Below are positions 52,878-54,383 of a DNA stretch of 54,383 bases, piece after piece (position 1 is the first letter of the stretch; the number at the start of each line of letters is the position of its first letter). The notes under the pieces were generated by a model. It was not told the DNA's origin, searched no databases, and saw nothing but the letters and a program-made list of their open reading frames with translations. The position numbers and the translations under genes are program-made. The DNA is from Phycisphaerae bacterium (lineage in GTDB: Bacteria; Planctomycetota; Phycisphaerae; Sedimentisphaerales; Anaerobacaceae), in assembly GCA_016782865.1 (NCBI GenBank), contig JADHXR010000031.1:1-54383 (forward strand), read 5' to 3'.

Positions 52878-54383
52878 TTATTGGCCGACCACGAGACTCA
52901 CCAGCTCTGCTACTCCAAACAGGCTGGGGGTTTGCCAGGAATCGTTGTCGTCACTATACCAACGCAAGAGGGTTTCGCGACCGCCGGCAGAGTCATTGTC
53001 ATTGATCTGCACCTCGAATCCGACGATGCTGTCCGGGGATATCTGCAGCCTTGCCAGCGGAAAGGATGCTTCTACGTTGTAGCCCAGATCGGTCAGCAAT
53101 ACTTTGAATGCCGCCCCGTCGACAGGGAGACTGCTATCGATATTCGCCAGCTCGACGTCGTCCACGGTGATACGGATCTGGTTGTCATTAATGCCATCGT
53201 AGCTGCCGCCCTTGCTGTTGTCGCCGTCAAAGTAGATCTCGACGCCATCGCCCTGCCAGTCTGAGAACTCGTAGTCAATGACACTGTCCTGGACTTCCAC
53301 TAAGATGTAGAAGTTGTTGTCATCGTACGTGGCCTTGAAAACGGCAGACAGGTCGTTCGAGTTCTCGGGAGGGGCACTGCTGGCATTCACCATGTCGGTA
53401 ATCACACATCGCGTCTCGTCGACGTCACTCCAGACGGCGTCCCACTGGCCATCGATGATCGGTGCGACGGACGTTCTTGGAACATTTACGAGACCGGGCT
53501 TGGTGGGAGCAGCCGCCGGTCGACTCAACTGAATATCGTCGAAGTACATAGTCCCTGTGCCACCAGCGGCCGGGCTATTCTTGGTGCCGAATCCGACGGT
53601 AATCGTATTGACGTTGGCAAGGTCAACACCAAATGCCGCCAGGTCAATGACCCATCGGTTCCATCCGGAAAGCTGGGTCGCAGCAGGATCGTCATGATAG
53701 ACCACGGCGGTGCCGTTGAGAGCGACAAACATACGCTCGGCGGCATTAGCCGAAGCGCCACGGAACCACAGGATGAGCTTCGTGACGCCTTCCTCGGTCC
53801 AGTCACGCGGATAGACCAATGTTAGCGTTGCTTCGGAAGTCTTGAGGTTGTTGTCGTAGGCACATATCATCGATTGGGAGCCGCCGTGCACAGTAGTCCG
53901 CTCAGCATACGGAGGAAGGTCATTACCAACCAGAGCTCCGTTCGTTGTGGTCCCAAAACCGTCTATCCATTTGTCAAATATTCTGTTACTCTCGGCATCG
54001 GGTGGGTCAATATCATTGTAGGCCTCAAAATCGTCCACTCCGATGAAGCCGGCGGTCGCAAAGCTCCAGAGCAGGCCTTTCACCGTCTTATCGGGGTAAA
54101 CCGCATCCACGCGCCAGTAGTGATTCGCACCCAGGGCGAGTTTGCCGGGATCATAGCTCTCAGAGCCGAGTGCCTTGTTGCCCATGTACTCAGGCAAGGC
54201 CGCAGTGGCGTTCTTGACGGCATCGGCATCGGTGCCGAAGTACAGATCGCTCGAAGCGGCACTATCCGCCGGCGTCCATGAAAGCGTTGTGAGCATCGGC
54301 ACATCCACAGCGCCGTTAGCCGGTTGGGAATTGCCCGCGGCGCCTGGCGTCGTAAAGCTCCAGATATCTCCTTTATGTGTGAA
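52878..54383 (-). CDS. Secreted LamG-family protein with C-terminal CBM9 (5' end outside window)
   Basis: The reading frame is open to the right edge of the window, so the N-terminus is missing; 501 codons plus stop are visible. The visible order is the end of an Ig-like unit (HKGDIWSFTTPG), a complete Ig-like unit (DLYFGTDADAV, HYWRVDAVYP), the family jelly-roll-like domain (DDFEAYND to MYFDDIQLSRP), and a CBM9-like domain (about the last 200 residues; PIIDGQWDAVWSDVDE, WQGDGVEIYFDGDNS, QINDNDSAGG). CBM9 modules bind the ends of cellulose or xylan chains. A frame-internal GTG at 54308 is not the real start, because the family sequence continues upstream of it. Confidence 0.85.
   Translation of the reverse strand, partial: FTHKGDIWSFTTPGAAGNSQPANGAVDVPMLTTLSWTPADSAASSDLYFGTDADAVKNATAALPEYMGNKALGSESYDPGKLALGANHYWRVDAVYPDKTVKGLLWSFATAGFIGVDDFEAYNDIDPPDAESNRIFDKWIDGFGTTTNGALVGNDLPPYAERTTVHGGSQSMICAYDNNLKTSEATLTLVYPRDWTEEGVTKLILWFRGASANAAERMFVALNGTAVVYHDDPAATQLSGWNRWVIDLAAFGVDLANVNTITVGFGTKNSPAAGGTGTMYFDDIQLSRPAAAPTKPGLVNVPRTSVAPIIDGQWDAVWSDVDETRCVITDMVNASSAPPENSNDLSAVFKATYDDNNFYILVEVQDSVIDYEFSDWQGDGVEIYFDGDNSKGGSYDGINDNQIRITVDDVELANIDSSLPVDGAAFKVLLTDLGYNVEASFPLARLQISPDSIVGFEVQINDNDSAGGRETLLRWYSDDNDSWQTPSLFGVAELVSLVVGQ

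Noticed and set aside
1..54383. CRISPR array, insertion sequence, prophage or integrase
   Set aside because: I saw no regularly spaced direct repeats, transposase, recombinase or phage structural gene anywhere in the window.

Overview
This 54-kb window most likely comes from a Planctomycetota genome, probably class Phycisphaerae (Sedimentisphaerales-like), either cultured or a metagenome bin. The evidence is the gene content: TAT-exported Gfo/Idh/MocA dehydrogenases, a WPxFRGP-type PQQ-like beta-propeller, a type II secretion pseudopilin with an H-X9-DG motif, and many large secreted proteins. Those proteins combine LamG, PA14 and CBM modules with Ig-like units carrying the DVYFG...YYWRxDE signature. 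The lineage is an inference from family content; no rRNA gene is present.

Layout, left to right. 347-4820 (+): a TAT oxidoreductase, a fused sugar-isomerase/ceramidase-like protein, and dapF. 4824-5180 (-): a PilZ protein. 5579-8137 (+): a soluble histidine kinase and an NtrC-type sigma54 activator. 8456-11766: a DUF3472+GH16 enzyme with an altered catalytic motif, convergent with a second TAT oxidoreductase. 12304-19372 (+): two LamG multimodular proteins with a shared promoter/leader, then a pseudopilin. 19395-26350 (-): LamG-family protein, GH95-like and GH28-like genes, driven by the same promoter type. 26686-32316: PQQ-like propeller, SMP-30/metallo-beta-lactamase fusion, a TIM-barrel glycosidase and a creatininase-like protein. 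32445-36922 (+): a GH10 xylanase remnant whose catalytic barrel is missing in frame, a polytopic membrane protein and a heparinase II/III-type lyase. 36919-43423: pta-ackA, a fused proline/P5C dehydrogenase, a nitroreductase and tRNA-Ala(CGC). 43968-54383: three more LamG-family proteins on the minus strand (the last runs off the window), with a decayed rmlD-like gene, a lipoprotein, a CheY-like regulator, a four-CBS protein and several repeats between them.

Functional picture (inference): the cell appears to scavenge algal or plant polysaccharides. Secreted glycosidases and lyases release sugars, TAT-exported oxidoreductases and isomerases modify them, and carbon and amino acids are fermented to acetate through Pta-AckA.

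The most notable signals are these. (i) At least four LamG-family genes share a 5' module: TTGACG, an 18-nt spacer, an extended TGG-TAT -10 box, a 175-240 nt leader with an AAGGAAGG-like purine-rich element and, in three of the four, a matching signal peptide. (ii) A combinatorial family of modular surface proteins shows domain insertion, truncation and 3' duplication. (iii) A GH10 gene has lost its catalytic domain precisely in frame. (iv) Several enzymes have substituted catalytic residues or unusual fusions.
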